Shown here in pieces: positions 52,811 through 61,268 of a DNA stretch of 64,000 nucleotides. Under the pieces are notes generated by a model. That model was given only the letters and a program-made list of their open reading frames with translations. It searched no databases and was not told the origin of the DNA. The stretch is from the NCBI GenBank assembly GCA_035568175.1, contig DATMON010000018.1, positions 372,001 to 436,000 on the forward strand, read 5' to 3'. The stretch comes from AV40 sp035568175 (lineage in GTDB: Bacteria > Verrucomicrobiota > Verrucomicrobiia > Chthoniobacterales > UBA10450). Both the position numbers and the translations under genes were made by a program. The first letter of the stretch is position 1; each line of letters starts with the position of its first letter.

Positions 52811-53468
52811 TTACGCGAGCCGCGAGATTCAGTTCAAAATTGTTTACTACGGTCCGGCATTGTGCGGCAAGACGACGAACCTCAATTATATTCATCAGCG
52901 AATTAATCCGCTGAACCGCGGCGACCTGGTCTCGCTTGCGACTGCGACCGAGCGCACGCTCTTTTTCGATTTTCTCCCGCTGAATGCGGTCGTGATCAAG
53001 GGATTCGTGACTAAGTTTCAACTCTATACTGTTCCTGGCCAGGTCATTTACAATGCGACCCGGCAACTCGTGTTGCGGAGCGTGGACGGAATTGTTTTTG
53101 TGGCCGATTCGCAGTGGGAAAAAATGGAGGAAAACGTCGAGAGTTACAAAAATCTCAGCGACAACCTCGCACTCCAAAACATGGCGATCGACGAAATCCC
53201 ATGTGTGCTGGAGTACAACAAGCGCGACCTGCCGAACATCGCACCGGTCAACTACATGGAATACGTTTTGAACAACCGGAAGAAACGGTTGCAAAGTTTC
53301 GAAGTGATTTCGAGCAGTGGGCAAAACGTGTTCGCGGCGCTGAACGCAGTCTCCCAGATTCTTCTCCACAAATTCAGCAAGCAGAGCGAGGCCCCGCAAG
53401 GTGCGCCCCTGCCAGTGGCGATCCCAGTTGAACCGACCGCAGCCCAAAAGCAAAAGCTCTCCGCATGA
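52797..53468 (+). CDS. MglA-type small Ras-like GTPase
   Basis: The 223-residue protein has the MglA-like P-loop GPALCGKTTNL (residues 19-29), a switch region FFDFLPL, the TVPGQVIYNATRQLVL segment in which Gln follows PG as in MglA (in place of DTAGQ), VFVADSQ and the NKRDL guanine-binding motif. MglA sets cell polarity and pilus activity in Myxococcus. ATG 52797 is used; the frame to 52704 overlaps the previous gene for too long. It overlaps the roadblock gene as ATGA. The C-terminal 25 residues are a Pro/Ala tail. Confidence 0.92.
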   Translation: MSIINYASREIQFKIVYYGPALCGKTTNLNYIHQRINPLNRGDLVSLATATERTLFFDFLPLNAVVIKGFVTKFQLYTVPGQVIYNATRQLVLRSVDGIVFVADSQWEKMEENVESYKNLSDNLALQNMAIDEIPCVLEYNKRDLPNIAPVNYMEYVLNNRKKRLQSFEVISSSGQNVFAALNAVSQILLHKFSKQSEAPQGAPLPVAIPVEPTAAQKQKLSA

Positions 53469-53935
53469 ACGCAATTCCGGTTCTAACAATCGAAGATGTA
53501 GCCATGCTCGATGGGGTCCTCGGTGATTTCTTAAAGAAAACCGAATCCGATCTGACCGTAGTCATTGATCGCGGCGGCAACGTAATCTCGCAGTGCGGTG
53601 ACATGGACGTGATGGACGTGACCGTGATTGCGGCGCTGGCGGCCGGATCATTTGCCGCCACACGCGAGCTCGCGCGGCGCATCGGCGAGGTGGAATTTAA
53701 TGCTCTCTATCATCAGGGTAACGGCAGTCACATGTTCATGAATTCGGTCGATGATGAAACGATCATGATCACCGTGTTCGGCTCGCGCACGACGGTGGGC
53801 TTGGTGCGTTTCTATTCTACTACCACCGCGCAAAACGTGGCCGATGTTTTGAAATTGCTCCGGCGCCCTGCGCACGGACTTTCTTTCGACGCGAAAGACA
53901 TTTCGGCGGCGCCGGTATTTGTCGATCATCCATAA
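53465..53935 (+). CDS. MglB-like roadblock/LC7 domain protein
   Basis: The 156-residue protein has the roadblock/LC7 pattern: MLDGVLGDFLKKTESDLTVVIDRGGNVIS, then MDVTVIAALAAGSFAATRELARRIGE, then MITVFGSRTTVGLVRFY. MglB homologues act as GTPase-activating partners of MglA, and the ATGA overlap with the GTPase gene is the classical mglA/mglB coupling, here in the order GTPase then roadblock. It is the last gene before a hairpin terminator. Confidence 0.9.
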   Translation: MNAIPVLTIEDVAMLDGVLGDFLKKTESDLTVVIDRGGNVISQCGDMDVMDVTVIAALAAGSFAATRELARRIGEVEFNALYHQGNGSHMFMNSVDDETIMITVFGSRTTVGLVRFYSTTTAQNVADVLKLLRRPAHGLSFDAKDISAAPVFVDHP

Positions 53936-53939
53936 AGCA

Positions 53940-53962
53940 CGCGACTGAGGTCGCGGCTTTCC
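53940..53962 (+). terminator. Possible terminator of the pilB-mglA-mglB operon
   Basis: CGCGAC and GTCGCG flank a TGAG loop (53940-53955), and GGCTTTCCC follows. The stem is perfect but the T run is short. It begins five bases after the roadblock gene. Confidence 0.45.
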
Positions 53963-54032
53963 CGTTCCTCTACCGCTTAATCTTCATCTGCCTTCTGGAG
54001 TAAGAAGAAGAGAGCAGAGGTAGAGGAAGATT

Positions 54033-54068
54033 AAAAAATAGAAAAGGGACGGACCTTTCGATCCGCCC
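54033..54068 (-). terminator. Rho-independent terminator candidate for the PilC/GspF gene
   Basis: On the minus strand GGCGGATC, a GAAA loop and GGTCCGTC form an 8-bp stem with two G-U pairs, followed by TTTTCTATTTTTT. It lies 43 bases after the stop of the gene at 54111. Confidence 0.6.
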
Positions 54069-54110
54069 CCTCCCTGCCTACGAGCTTCTCCTAGCTCTTG
54101 TCTTGGGAAA

Positions 54111-55340
54111 TCAATGTCCTTGTGAGTTTTGCGAGACCACTTCGTTGAGTTTGAAGATGGGCAGAAACATCGCGATCACGATTCCGCCGACGATCACACC
54201 CAGGAAAACGATCAGCATCGGTTCGATCAACGAGGTGAGGGCGTCGAGCATCGCTTCGATTTCTTCGTCCCAGAAATCGGCCATTTTCTCGAGCATGTTG
54301 TCGATCTTGCCGGTGGCTTCACCCGCGGAGAGCATTCGGAGAAGCATGGGAGGGAAAATCGATTCCTTTGACATCGCGACGGACAGGTTGTCGCCTTTCT
54401 CGACATCTCCAGCCACGCTCTTAATGCTCTGTTCCACTACGTGATTACCGGAGGTCCCACCGACAATCTCCAGCACTTCCAAAATTGGTACGCCGCTGCG
54501 GATGAGCTGAGCAAAGGTGCGCGCGAAGCGCGACATGCAAATCTTGTGCACGAGCGGGCCGAACACGGGCAACTTCAATTTCCAGCGGTCGGAGAATTGC
54601 TTGCCGCGTTTGGAACGGAGAAAGGTCCGGATTGCAAAAATCGTCCCTCCAATTCCGAGCACTAGAAAATACCATTCAGCCCGGACAAAATCACTCACGT
54701 CGATCAGGAACTGGGTCGGCGCGGGCAGCTTTGCGCCGAAATCCTTGAAGATCTCGCCGAAGATGGGTACCACCCGGACGATCAAGAATGTAGTAATCGC
54801 GAACGCGATGCAAATCACGATGACCGGGTAGGTCATTGCCGATTTTACCTTCTTGCGCAAACGGGCGCTGGCTTCGAGAAATCCGGCGAGGCGCTCCAAA
54901 ATCTCGGCAAGCAAACCGCCACTTTCGCCGGCCTTCACCATACTGACGAAGAGTCGATTGAAAACCCGCGGATGTTTCGCGATCGATTCGTGAAATGTTT
55001 CTCCGCCTTGCACGCGCGTAGTTACGTCGCTGACGACATGGCGCAGACTGCGCTGGCGTTTGGGATCGCACTGGTCGTAAAGCGCAGTCAATCCTTGGAC
55101 CAGCGAAATGCCGGCCTCGATCATAGTCGCGAGCTGGCGCGTAAAAAGGACCAGATCGGTTTCTTTGACCGACCAAGTTTTCTTGCGGGAGCGGCTGGCG
55201 ACAGATTTCTTTTGGAGCGACAACACCATCAGGCCGCGGCTCATCAGACTGGTGACGGCGTTGTCTTCGTTAAGGGCGTCTTGGATGCCAGAGACGATGC
55301 GGCCGGAGGCGTCTCGAGCTTGGTAGGCAAAGGTGATCAT
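54111..55340 (-). CDS. pilC: Type IV pilus/type II secretion inner-membrane platform protein (PilC/GspF)
   Basis: The 409-residue protein has two T2SSF domains: LVLFTRQLATMIEAGISLVQGL near residue 75 and MSRFARTFAQLIRSGVPILEVLE near residue 275, with three transmembrane helices. FLPIFKLNEVVS at the end is typical of PilC/GspF. ATG 55340 (MITFAYQARDASG) is the natural start; the frame to 55424 lacks family sequence. It is on the opposite strand to pilB but completes the same machine. Confidence 0.93.
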   Translation of the reverse strand: MITFAYQARDASGRIVSGIQDALNEDNAVTSLMSRGLMVLSLQKKSVASRSRKKTWSVKETDLVLFTRQLATMIEAGISLVQGLTALYDQCDPKRQRSLRHVVSDVTTRVQGGETFHESIAKHPRVFNRLFVSMVKAGESGGLLAEILERLAGFLEASARLRKKVKSAMTYPVIVICIAFAITTFLIVRVVPIFGEIFKDFGAKLPAPTQFLIDVSDFVRAEWYFLVLGIGGTIFAIRTFLRSKRGKQFSDRWKLKLPVFGPLVHKICMSRFARTFAQLIRSGVPILEVLEIVGGTSGNHVVEQSIKSVAGDVEKGDNLSVAMSKESIFPPMLLRMLSAGEATGKIDNMLEKMADFWDEEIEAMLDALTSLIEPMLIVFLGVIVGGIVIAMFLPIFKLNEVVSQNSQGH

Positions 55341-55422
55341 GTTATAATTTCTATAATCACTAAAGCACCTATAGTGCCACCGCCTTGCCTTCCCCGGAAA
55401 TCCCCCCAAACTAACCCCCGTC

Positions 55423-56040
55423 ATGCCTGTCGCTTGCGACTTGGATCAGCCTTTCCCCGGCCTCTTTTTCTGGCAGTACTACGACCCCAAAATCAAAGCT
55501 GAACTCTGCTCCAGTGCCATCCTGGCTGCCGGAAAAATCTACCTGGTCGATCCAATCTTGCTGGAAGCTTCTCAGCTTGATCGCCTTTGCCGAAAAGCTC
55601 CCCCGGCTGGGATCATTGTCACGAACGCCAACCATGCGCGAGCCTCCGCCTACTATTCGAGGGAGCTCTCTGTGCCGATTTTGGCGCAGTCTGCCAGTTT
55701 TCGAGACAAGAAGCCGGCCCAGTTTGTGGAGATCGCTGGCGGCAGAAAAATCTGCCCTGAACTGGAGGTCATCGCGATCGAGGGGGCCGTGGATGGCGAG
55801 ATCGCGCTCTACGATCCATTAAAGGGTGGAACGCTCATTGTCGGTGACGCTTTGATTAACTTCGAGCCTGCCGGCTTCGCAGTTCTTCCCAGGAAATATT
55901 GTCTGAACGAAAGACAACTTCGGCAATCGTTATGGGAACGTCTGACTCGTCCAGTAGAGCGCATCCTTTTCGCCCACGGCACGCCGATTCTTTCTGGCGC
56001 CAATGCCCATTTGCGGCGCTTCCTGGAAACTGATTCCTAG
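55423..56040 (+). CDS. Metallo-beta-lactamase-like protein with incomplete metal motif
   Basis: The 205-residue protein has the strand order of MBL-fold hydrolases: LVDPILLE, VTNANHARASAYY, GGTLIVGDALIN and FAHGTPILSGANAHLRRFLE. The usual HxHxDH is reduced to NANHARAS, so only one of its metal ligands is clear, while the later GD and HG positions remain. It may be a non-catalytic or altered member. It is divergent from pilC and lies nine bases before the UbiA-family gene. Confidence 0.65.
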   Translation: MPVACDLDQPFPGLFFWQYYDPKIKAELCSSAILAAGKIYLVDPILLEASQLDRLCRKAPPAGIIVTNANHARASAYYSRELSVPILAQSASFRDKKPAQFVEIAGGRKICPELEVIAIEGAVDGEIALYDPLKGGTLIVGDALINFEPAGFAVLPRKYCLNERQLRQSLWERLTRPVERILFAHGTPILSGANAHLRRFLETDS

Positions 56041-56049
56041 GTCGGCCGT

Positions 56050-56931
56050 GTGAATTTCGAAGATCGACATCTTCAGGACGAAACGCGGTCGAGCAATGCA
56101 TTCAGCCGTTTTCTGCGACTGATTCGTTTTTCGCACACGATCTTTGCCTTGCCATTTGCTCTTGGCGCGCTCGTTGTGGCGGCGAATGGCCTCCCCTCAG
56201 GCCGAACGCTGCTCCTTGTTCTCGTCTGCATGGTTTCTGCGCGCACCGCGGCGATGCTTTTCAATCGATTCGTCGATTGGTCGCTGGATCAACGCAATCC
56301 GCGGACTGCTTCGAGACATCTACTTCTATCGAAACCGGCCATTGCCGCATTGCTCGTCGTCAGTTCGGGGTTGTTTCTGACCGCCGGCGCCGCCATCAAT
56401 CGGCTCACGTTTGTGCTCTCCCCGCTCACACTCGCGATCGTTTTCTTTTATTCGCTGACGAAACGTTTCACTACTGCGACCCATTTTTTTCTTGGGTTGG
56501 CGCTAGCTATCTCTCCGATCGGCGCCTGGATCGCTCAGCGAGGAGATGTTGAGCTTGCGCCGTTTATCTTGGCGATCGGTGTCATTTTCTGGGTCGCTGG
56601 CTTCGATCTGATTTATGCGACGCAGGATTTTGAATTTGACCGGCGCGAAGGGCTTCGCTCGTTGGTCGTAGCAATGGGGATCGCGCGCACTCTCCGCCTC
56701 GCCCAGCTACTGCACGTGCTCATGCTCGCGATGTTAATAGGTTTCGGTTTCGCTGCGAATCTTGGAACCATCTATTTCAGCGCAATGCCGGTCGTTGTCG
56801 CCGCGCTTGCTTATGAACATCGCAGCGCACGATCACTCGACGTCGCCGGCATTAATCGCGCGTTTTTCCAGAGCAATGCCTTTGTCAGCGCTGTTTTTTT
56901 GGTTGCGGTCTGCTTGGACCGCCTTGTCTAA
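56050..56931 (+). CDS. UbiA-family prenyltransferase (MqnP/4-hydroxybenzoate polyprenyltransferase-like)
   Basis: The 293-residue protein has eight to nine helices with LIRFSHTIFALPFALGALVV, the first prenyl-diphosphate site NRFVDWSLDQRNPRTASR (N-x-x-x-D-x-x-x-D-x-x-NPRT) and the second IYATQDFEFDRREGLRS. It attaches a polyprenyl chain to an aromatic ring in quinone biosynthesis. Since Verrucomicrobiota commonly use the futalosine menaquinone route, an MqnP role is likely. The start is GTG 56050, and codons 4-7 hold a copy of AAGATCGACAT. Confidence 0.9.
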   Translation: MNFEDRHLQDETRSSNAFSRFLRLIRFSHTIFALPFALGALVVAANGLPSGRTLLLVLVCMVSARTAAMLFNRFVDWSLDQRNPRTASRHLLLSKPAIAALLVVSSGLFLTAGAAINRLTFVLSPLTLAIVFFYSLTKRFTTATHFFLGLALAISPIGAWIAQRGDVELAPFILAIGVIFWVAGFDLIYATQDFEFDRREGLRSLVVAMGIARTLRLAQLLHVLMLAMLIGFGFAANLGTIYFSAMPVVVAALAYEHRSARSLDVAGINRAFFQSNAFVSAVFLVAVCLDRLV

Positions 56932-56940
56932 GAAATGCTA

Positions 56941-56953
56941 GTCCGGCCCGGAC
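56941..56953. terminator. Palindromic hairpin between convergent genes
   Basis: GTCCG-GCC-CGGAC fills the gap between the UbiA-family stop and the rpiB stop. It may end transcription both ways, though no T run follows. It belongs to the same palindrome family as the repeats at 61760, 62498 and 62889. Confidence 0.35.
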
Positions 56954-57385
56954 TTACATCGCGTTCAACTGCGCGACCCGTTGCGCGTGGCGGCCGCCTT
57001 CGAACGGCGTATCCAGCCAGATCTGCACAATTTTCAGCGCCAGATCTTCGGGGATCATCCGCTGACCGATGGAGAGGACGTTGGCATCATTGTGCTGGCG
57101 CGACAATCGCGCGGTTTCCTCGTTCCAGCAAAGCGCGCAACGTATCAGGTGCACTTTGTTCGCAGTCATCGCTTCGCCGTTGCCCGATCCACCGAAAACA
57201 ATGCCGCGCTCGCATTCGCCGCGCGCGACCGCTTCCGCCGCCGGCCGTATGAAGACTGGGTAATCGACCGGATCCTCGCTGAAAGTGCCGCAATCCTTCA
57301 CCTCGTGACCAAGCGAGACGAGAAGTTCTTTAACCTTCTCTTTATAACGAAAACCGGCGTGATCGCTCCCGAGTGAAATTTTCAT
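56954..57385 (-). CDS. rpiB: Ribose 5-phosphate isomerase B
   Basis: The 143-residue protein has KISLGSDHAGFRYKEKV at the N-terminus, ERGIVFGGSGNGEAMTANKV with Gly-Ser-Gly-Asn at the active loop, the ARLSRQHNDANVLSIGQRM segment with the catalytic histidine, and the F-x-GGRHxxRVAQL end, all typical of RpiB. The residue that is Cys in many RpiB enzymes (GTGIG) reads GSGNG here, as in the actinobacterial-type subgroup. It interconverts ribose 5-phosphate and ribulose 5-phosphate. Confidence 0.95.
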   Translation of the reverse strand: MKISLGSDHAGFRYKEKVKELLVSLGHEVKDCGTFSEDPVDYPVFIRPAAEAVARGECERGIVFGGSGNGEAMTANKVHLIRCALCWNEETARLSRQHNDANVLSIGQRMIPEDLALKIVQIWLDTPFEGGRHAQRVAQLNAM

Positions 57386-57462
57386 GGGCTTGTCCTGTCT
57401 AGCAAAGTCGAGACATCTCTTACTATTTCCGGCCCAATGGAAGCCAGCTTAGAAATATCTGG

Positions 57463-57496
57463 AGATTCCTCCACCACGGTCGAAATGACAAGAATC
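57463..57496. repeat. Remnant of a common short intergenic repeat
   Basis: The stretch GGAGATTCCTCC ... GGTCGAAATGACAAG resembles the AGATTTCTC...CTCGAAATGACA elements found between genes in many soil bacteria. It sits between rpiB and the DnaJ-like gene and touches the latter's stop codon. Assignment rests on recall of the pattern only. Confidence 0.3.
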
Positions 57497-58448
57497 AGCT
57501 CCCGTGCAGTTTCGCGAGTTGGCTCCAGATCTCGCGTTCGCGTTCCGATAATTTTTTTGGAATATTTATCTGCACGACGACATAGAGGTTGCCGCGTTTC
57601 CCGGAGATACCCGGCAAGCCTTGTTCGCGCAATCGGAATCGCTGACCGCCCTGCGTCCCGGGCGGAATTTTCAGGCGAACATTTCCTTCGAGGGTCGGCA
57701 CTTTCAGCTCTGTCCCCAACGCTGCTTGCGATGGCGCAATCTTTACTTCGTGAATGAGATCGCTGCCCTCCACGGAAAAATCTGGATGTTTCGCGAGGCG
57801 CACCCGCAAGAAAAGGTCGCCGCTTTTTCCGCCGCGGGCACCGGCTTCGCCCTGACCCGCGAGGCGAATGCGCTGTCCTTCGTGAACGCCGCGCGGAATT
57901 TTCACCTGATAGCTTTCGACCTTGTTCGAGCCGGCGCGGCGTAGCGAGACCGTGCGTGTCGATCCGCGGAGCGCTTCTTCAAGCGTGACCAAAATGTCGG
58001 CTTCGACATCTGCTCCGCGCGCTGCGGTTGCTTCCCGTCCGCCGAATCCGCCGAAAGCTGAGCGGCCGCGGCCACCGCCGAAAAACGCTTCGAAGAAATC
58101 GCTGAACCCGGTGCCGCCGAACTCGAACTCAACTCCCCCGCCACCATCTCCGCCCCATTGATAAGACCCGTCGCCAGGTTGACCGCTCCACTGCGGCGGC
58201 GGTTGAAAGCCGCCGGGCTGGTTCCAATTCGCACCCAGCTGATCGTATTTCTTGCGCTTCTCCGGATCGCTCAGGACTTCATAGGCCTCGTTGATCTGCT
58301 TAAACTTCTCCTCGGCGACTTTCTTGTCCTTGGCGACGTCCGGATGATATTTGCGCGCCAATTTCCGAAACGCGCTCCGGATCTCGTCCTCCGTTGCGGT
58401 TTTGGAAACACCGAGCGTTTCGTAATAATCTCTGAACTGCACTGCCAT
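57495..58448 (-). CDS. DnaJ-like co-chaperone without zinc finger (CbpA type)
   Basis: The 317-residue protein has an N-terminal J domain (DYYETLGVSK, HPD in KYHPDVAKD), a Gly/Phe-rich linker (FGGTGFSDFFEAFFGGGRG), and two C-terminal substrate-binding domains (VSLRRAGSNKVESYQVKIPRGV, GTELKVPTLEGNVRLKIPPGTQ). It lacks the CxxCxGxG zinc repeats, so it is a CbpA-type rather than DnaJ-type partner of DnaK. No hsp70 gene is near. Confidence 0.93.
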   Translation of the reverse strand: MAVQFRDYYETLGVSKTATEDEIRSAFRKLARKYHPDVAKDKKVAEEKFKQINEAYEVLSDPEKRKKYDQLGANWNQPGGFQPPPQWSGQPGDGSYQWGGDGGGGVEFEFGGTGFSDFFEAFFGGGRGRSAFGGFGGREATAARGADVEADILVTLEEALRGSTRTVSLRRAGSNKVESYQVKIPRGVHEGQRIRLAGQGEAGARGGKSGDLFLRVRLAKHPDFSVEGSDLIHEVKIAPSQAALGTELKVPTLEGNVRLKIPPGTQGGQRFRLREQGLPGISGKRGNLYVVVQINIPKKLSEREREIWSQLAKLHGS

Positions 58449-58497
58449 TGAGCCTCAACCTTGTGCCGCCGATCAATTCGCGCAACCTTGCCCGGTA

Positions 58498-58710
58498 ATG
58501 CGCGACCTCGGAAAATTCCTCGTCATGATCGGCGCGGCCGCCGTTGTGCTCGGTGCGATCTTGTGGAGCGGGTTTGCTCCCAAATGGCTCGGACACCTGC
58601 CGGGCGATATCCGGATTGAGCGCGAACACTCCGCTTTTTATTTTCCAATCGTTACCTGCATCATCGTCAGCATCGTGCTGAGTCTGCTCTTCTCGATTTT
58701 TCGACGCTGA
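58498..58710 (+). CDS. DUF2905 family small membrane protein
   Basis: The 70-residue protein has two helices around the conserved WLGHLPGDIRIER motif with FYFPI following it, which is the DUF2905 signature. Its function is unknown. It is divergent from the DnaJ-like gene, and its stop overlaps the ATG of the next gene by one base (TGATG). Confidence 0.9.
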   Translation: MRDLGKFLVMIGAAAVVLGAILWSGFAPKWLGHLPGDIRIEREHSAFYFPIVTCIIVSIVLSLLFSIFRR

Positions 58711-59342
58711 TGCCGGCGTTGACGAAACAGCTCGTTTTAGATCGACATGTCGCGCGGCTGGTTCGCTGCCGGCGTTGCCCGCGAATGAAATCGATCGCGG
58801 TCTCCGGCGGCGCGGTCGTTAGCGGCGTGATGTTGATCGGACAGGCGCCCGGTCCTCGCGAGCCCACTTTGAAACGCCCATTCGCGCACACGGCTGGGCA
58901 AACACTTTTCCGCTGGTTCGAACAATTCTGCGGGATGAACGAAGCCGCCGTTAGATCCACAATTTATTTCGCCGCTGTGTGTCGCTGTTTTCCTGGAAAA
59001 TCTCCGGGCGGGACCGATCGGGTGCCGGCGCCGGACGAAATTCGAAATTGCTCGTCCTGGATGAACGAGGAAATCAAAATCCTGAAACCGCGTCTGATTA
59101 TTGCTGTCGGGCGATTGGCGATCGCGCAATTCATCGAGTGCACGAAATTGGATCAAGTGATCGGTCGCAAATTTCGCGCGCAGCGCGCCGAGCGGATCTT
59201 CGATCTGGTCCCGCTCCCGCATCCTTCTGGCGCTTCGCCCTGGCACAAAATTCCACCCGGGAAACAATTGTTGGCTAAAGCCATGCGCAAAATCGCGCGC
59301 CATCCGTCGATCCAAGAGCTCGCACAAAGGTCGCGACGCTAA
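58710..59342 (+). CDS. Uracil-DNA glycosylase family protein
   Basis: The 210-residue protein has motif A as GQAPGPRE and motif B as LPHPSGASPWH, and cysteines at CRRCP and CRCFPGK that fit the Fe-S-bearing family 4/5 glycosylases. In family 4 the first motif usually reads GEAPG, so Gln replaces Glu here, which could change catalysis. It likely removes uracil or another damaged base. It is coupled to the DUF2905 gene. Confidence 0.85.
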   Translation: MPALTKQLVLDRHVARLVRCRRCPRMKSIAVSGGAVVSGVMLIGQAPGPREPTLKRPFAHTAGQTLFRWFEQFCGMNEAAVRSTIYFAAVCRCFPGKSPGGTDRVPAPDEIRNCSSWMNEEIKILKPRLIIAVGRLAIAQFIECTKLDQVIGRKFRAQRAERIFDLVPLPHPSGASPWHKIPPGKQLLAKAMRKIARHPSIQELAQRSRR

Positions 59343-59392
59343 AATTCTAGCGTTCCTTTGTGTCCTTTGTTGACTTTGTGCGAGAATCTCAC

Positions 59393-61186
59393 GTGAACGT
59401 CCCGACGCGCGCTGAGGTTCCCGAATCCGATAAGTGGGATCTGGCGCATCTCTTCGCCGATGTCGGCAGATGGCAGGAAGATTTTAAGTTGGTGCAGCAA
59501 ATCTATCCGCGGATCAAAGAGTGGAAGGGAACGGTCGGCCAATCCGCCAAAAATCTGGCTGAATGTTTGGAATTCGAGAAGGAGCTCGATCTCAAACTCG
59601 AACGGCTTTATCACTTCGCGTCGCTTCAACTGGCCGAGGATAGCGCCAACACTGAATACCTTTCGCGTGTCGGCCAGATCCAAAACTTGCTGACCAAAAT
59701 CGGCGAGGCTTTTGCGTTCGTCGTTCCGGAAATTCAAGCGATCGATGATCAGACTTTCGCGAAGTTTTTGGCCGACCCAGCGCTGGCCGATTGGCGGATC
59801 AAGTTGCACAAAATTCGCCGGCTGAAGCCACATGTACTCTCTGAGCCGGAGGAACGCATTCTCGCTCTAGGTGCTGCCGCGCTCAGCGGTTACGACGACA
59901 CATTTTCGCAGCTGACAGATGTCGACATGAAGTTTGGTGTGCTGGTCGATGACAGCGGCGGCGAAAAACCGCTCACCCAAAGTTCGTTCAGTTCATTTTT
60001 GGTGAAACGCGATCCCGCTTTACGCAAACGCGCTTTTGAGCAGTTCTACGTCGAGTTCCAAGATCATCAATACACCCTCGCCAGTTCGCTCGCGTATTCG
60101 GTCAAAGCTGATGTGTTTCGCGCGCGGGCCCGAAACTATTCTTCGTCACTCGAAGCCGCCTCGTTTCCTGACAATGTACCTTCGGCGGTCTACGAAGGGT
60201 TGATCAAATCGGTGCGCGCAAATTTGGCGCCACTCTTTCGTTATTTCGAATTACGACGGCGCGTGCTCGGCCTGAAGGAGCTTCATCACTACGACACTTA
60301 CGTGCCGATGGTGGCGGAGATTGAAACGCACATTTCGTTCGATCAAGCGGTCGAGCATGTGGTCACAGCATTGCGGCCGCTCGGACAGGAATATGTCGAT
60401 GTCCTAGAGAGGGGTTTGCGCGGCCGCTGGTGCGATCGTTATGAAACGAAAGGCAAACGCAGCGGCGCGTTTTCATCCGGAAGTTACGGCGCGCCGCCTT
60501 TCATTTTGATGAATTACAAAGATGACGTGTTCGCCGACGTTTACACGCTCGCGCACGAAGCTGGACATTCGATGCACACCTGGTTCTCGCAAAAGTCGCA
60601 GAAGTACCAGGATTACGATTACCCGATTTTCCTGGCCGAAGTGGCGTCGACCTTCAATGAAGAGTTGCTCACCCATCATCTGCTGGAGCAAACGCGCGAT
60701 CCAAAAATGCGCGCCTACATCATTAATCGACAGATCGACGACATTCGCGGAACTCTGTTCCGGCAGACGATGTTCGCCGAATTCGAGAAGGTCATTCACG
60801 AGATTGAGGAAAGCGGGGACGCGCTGACCCTGGACACTTTCAAATCTGAGTATCACAAATTGCTCGCCAGTTATTTCGCGGAAAATTTCGTGCTCGATCC
60901 TCAACTGGATTTGGAATGTCTGCGCATTCCACATTTTTACGGGGCGTTTTACGTTTACAAATACGCCACCGGGATTTCCGCAGCGGTGGCGCTTTCAGAA
61001 AGAGTTTTGCGAGGCGATGCAGGCGCGATTGACGCTTATCTTGGGTTCCTGAAATCGGGCGGCTCGAAATTCCCGCTCGAAACATTAAAGGCAGCGGGCG
61101 TGGACATGACATCTTCAAAGCCGATCGAAAGCACGTTGCAGTTGTTCCAACGCCGGCTTCGCGAGTTGGAAGAATTGCTATTGTAG
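59393..61186 (+). CDS. pepF: Oligoendopeptidase F
   Basis: The protein of about 597 residues has the M3 zinc site HEAGHSMHTWF (in TLAHEAGHSM) with the third ligand glutamate further on (FLAEVASTFNE), and PSGSYGAPPF-like and YATGISAAVAL motifs of PepF. It cleaves short peptides in the cytoplasm. GTG 59393 is preferred; the frame extends to GTG 59360. The TAG stop lies inside the first arm of a cruciform repeat that follows the gene. Confidence 0.93.
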   Translation: MNVPTRAEVPESDKWDLAHLFADVGRWQEDFKLVQQIYPRIKEWKGTVGQSAKNLAECLEFEKELDLKLERLYHFASLQLAEDSANTEYLSRVGQIQNLLTKIGEAFAFVVPEIQAIDDQTFAKFLADPALADWRIKLHKIRRLKPHVLSEPEERILALGAAALSGYDDTFSQLTDVDMKFGVLVDDSGGEKPLTQSSFSSFLVKRDPALRKRAFEQFYVEFQDHQYTLASSLAYSVKADVFRARARNYSSSLEAASFPDNVPSAVYEGLIKSVRANLAPLFRYFELRRRVLGLKELHHYDTYVPMVAEIETHISFDQAVEHVVTALRPLGQEYVDVLERGLRGRWCDRYETKGKRSGAFSSGSYGAPPFILMNYKDDVFADVYTLAHEAGHSMHTWFSQKSQKYQDYDYPIFLAEVASTFNEELLTHHLLEQTRDPKMRAYIINRQIDDIRGTLFRQTMFAEFEKVIHEIEESGDALTLDTFKSEYHKLLASYFAENFVLDPQLDLECLRIPHFYGAFYVYKYATGISAAVALSERVLRGDAGAIDAYLGFLKSGGSKFPLETLKAAGVDMTSSKPIESTLQLFQRRLRELEELLL

Positions 61187-61233
61187 CCACGGCGCTGTGC
61201 GCCGTCCAAAACCGCCCACAGGGCGGTGGCTAC
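61183..61233. repeat. Cruciform REP-like element overlapping the pepF stop
   Basis: An 8-base inverted pair GTAGCCAC (61183-61190) and GTGGCTAC (61226-61233) encloses two hairpins: GGCGC-TGT-GCGCC (61191-61203) and CCGCCC-ACA-GGGCGG (61212-61226). The pepF TAG stop (61184-61186) is part of the left arm. It may also serve as a terminator or mRNA stabiliser. Confidence 0.75.
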
Positions 61234-61268
61234 CACGCCCTTGGCAAGCTCTTTGCTTAAGGGCATGT

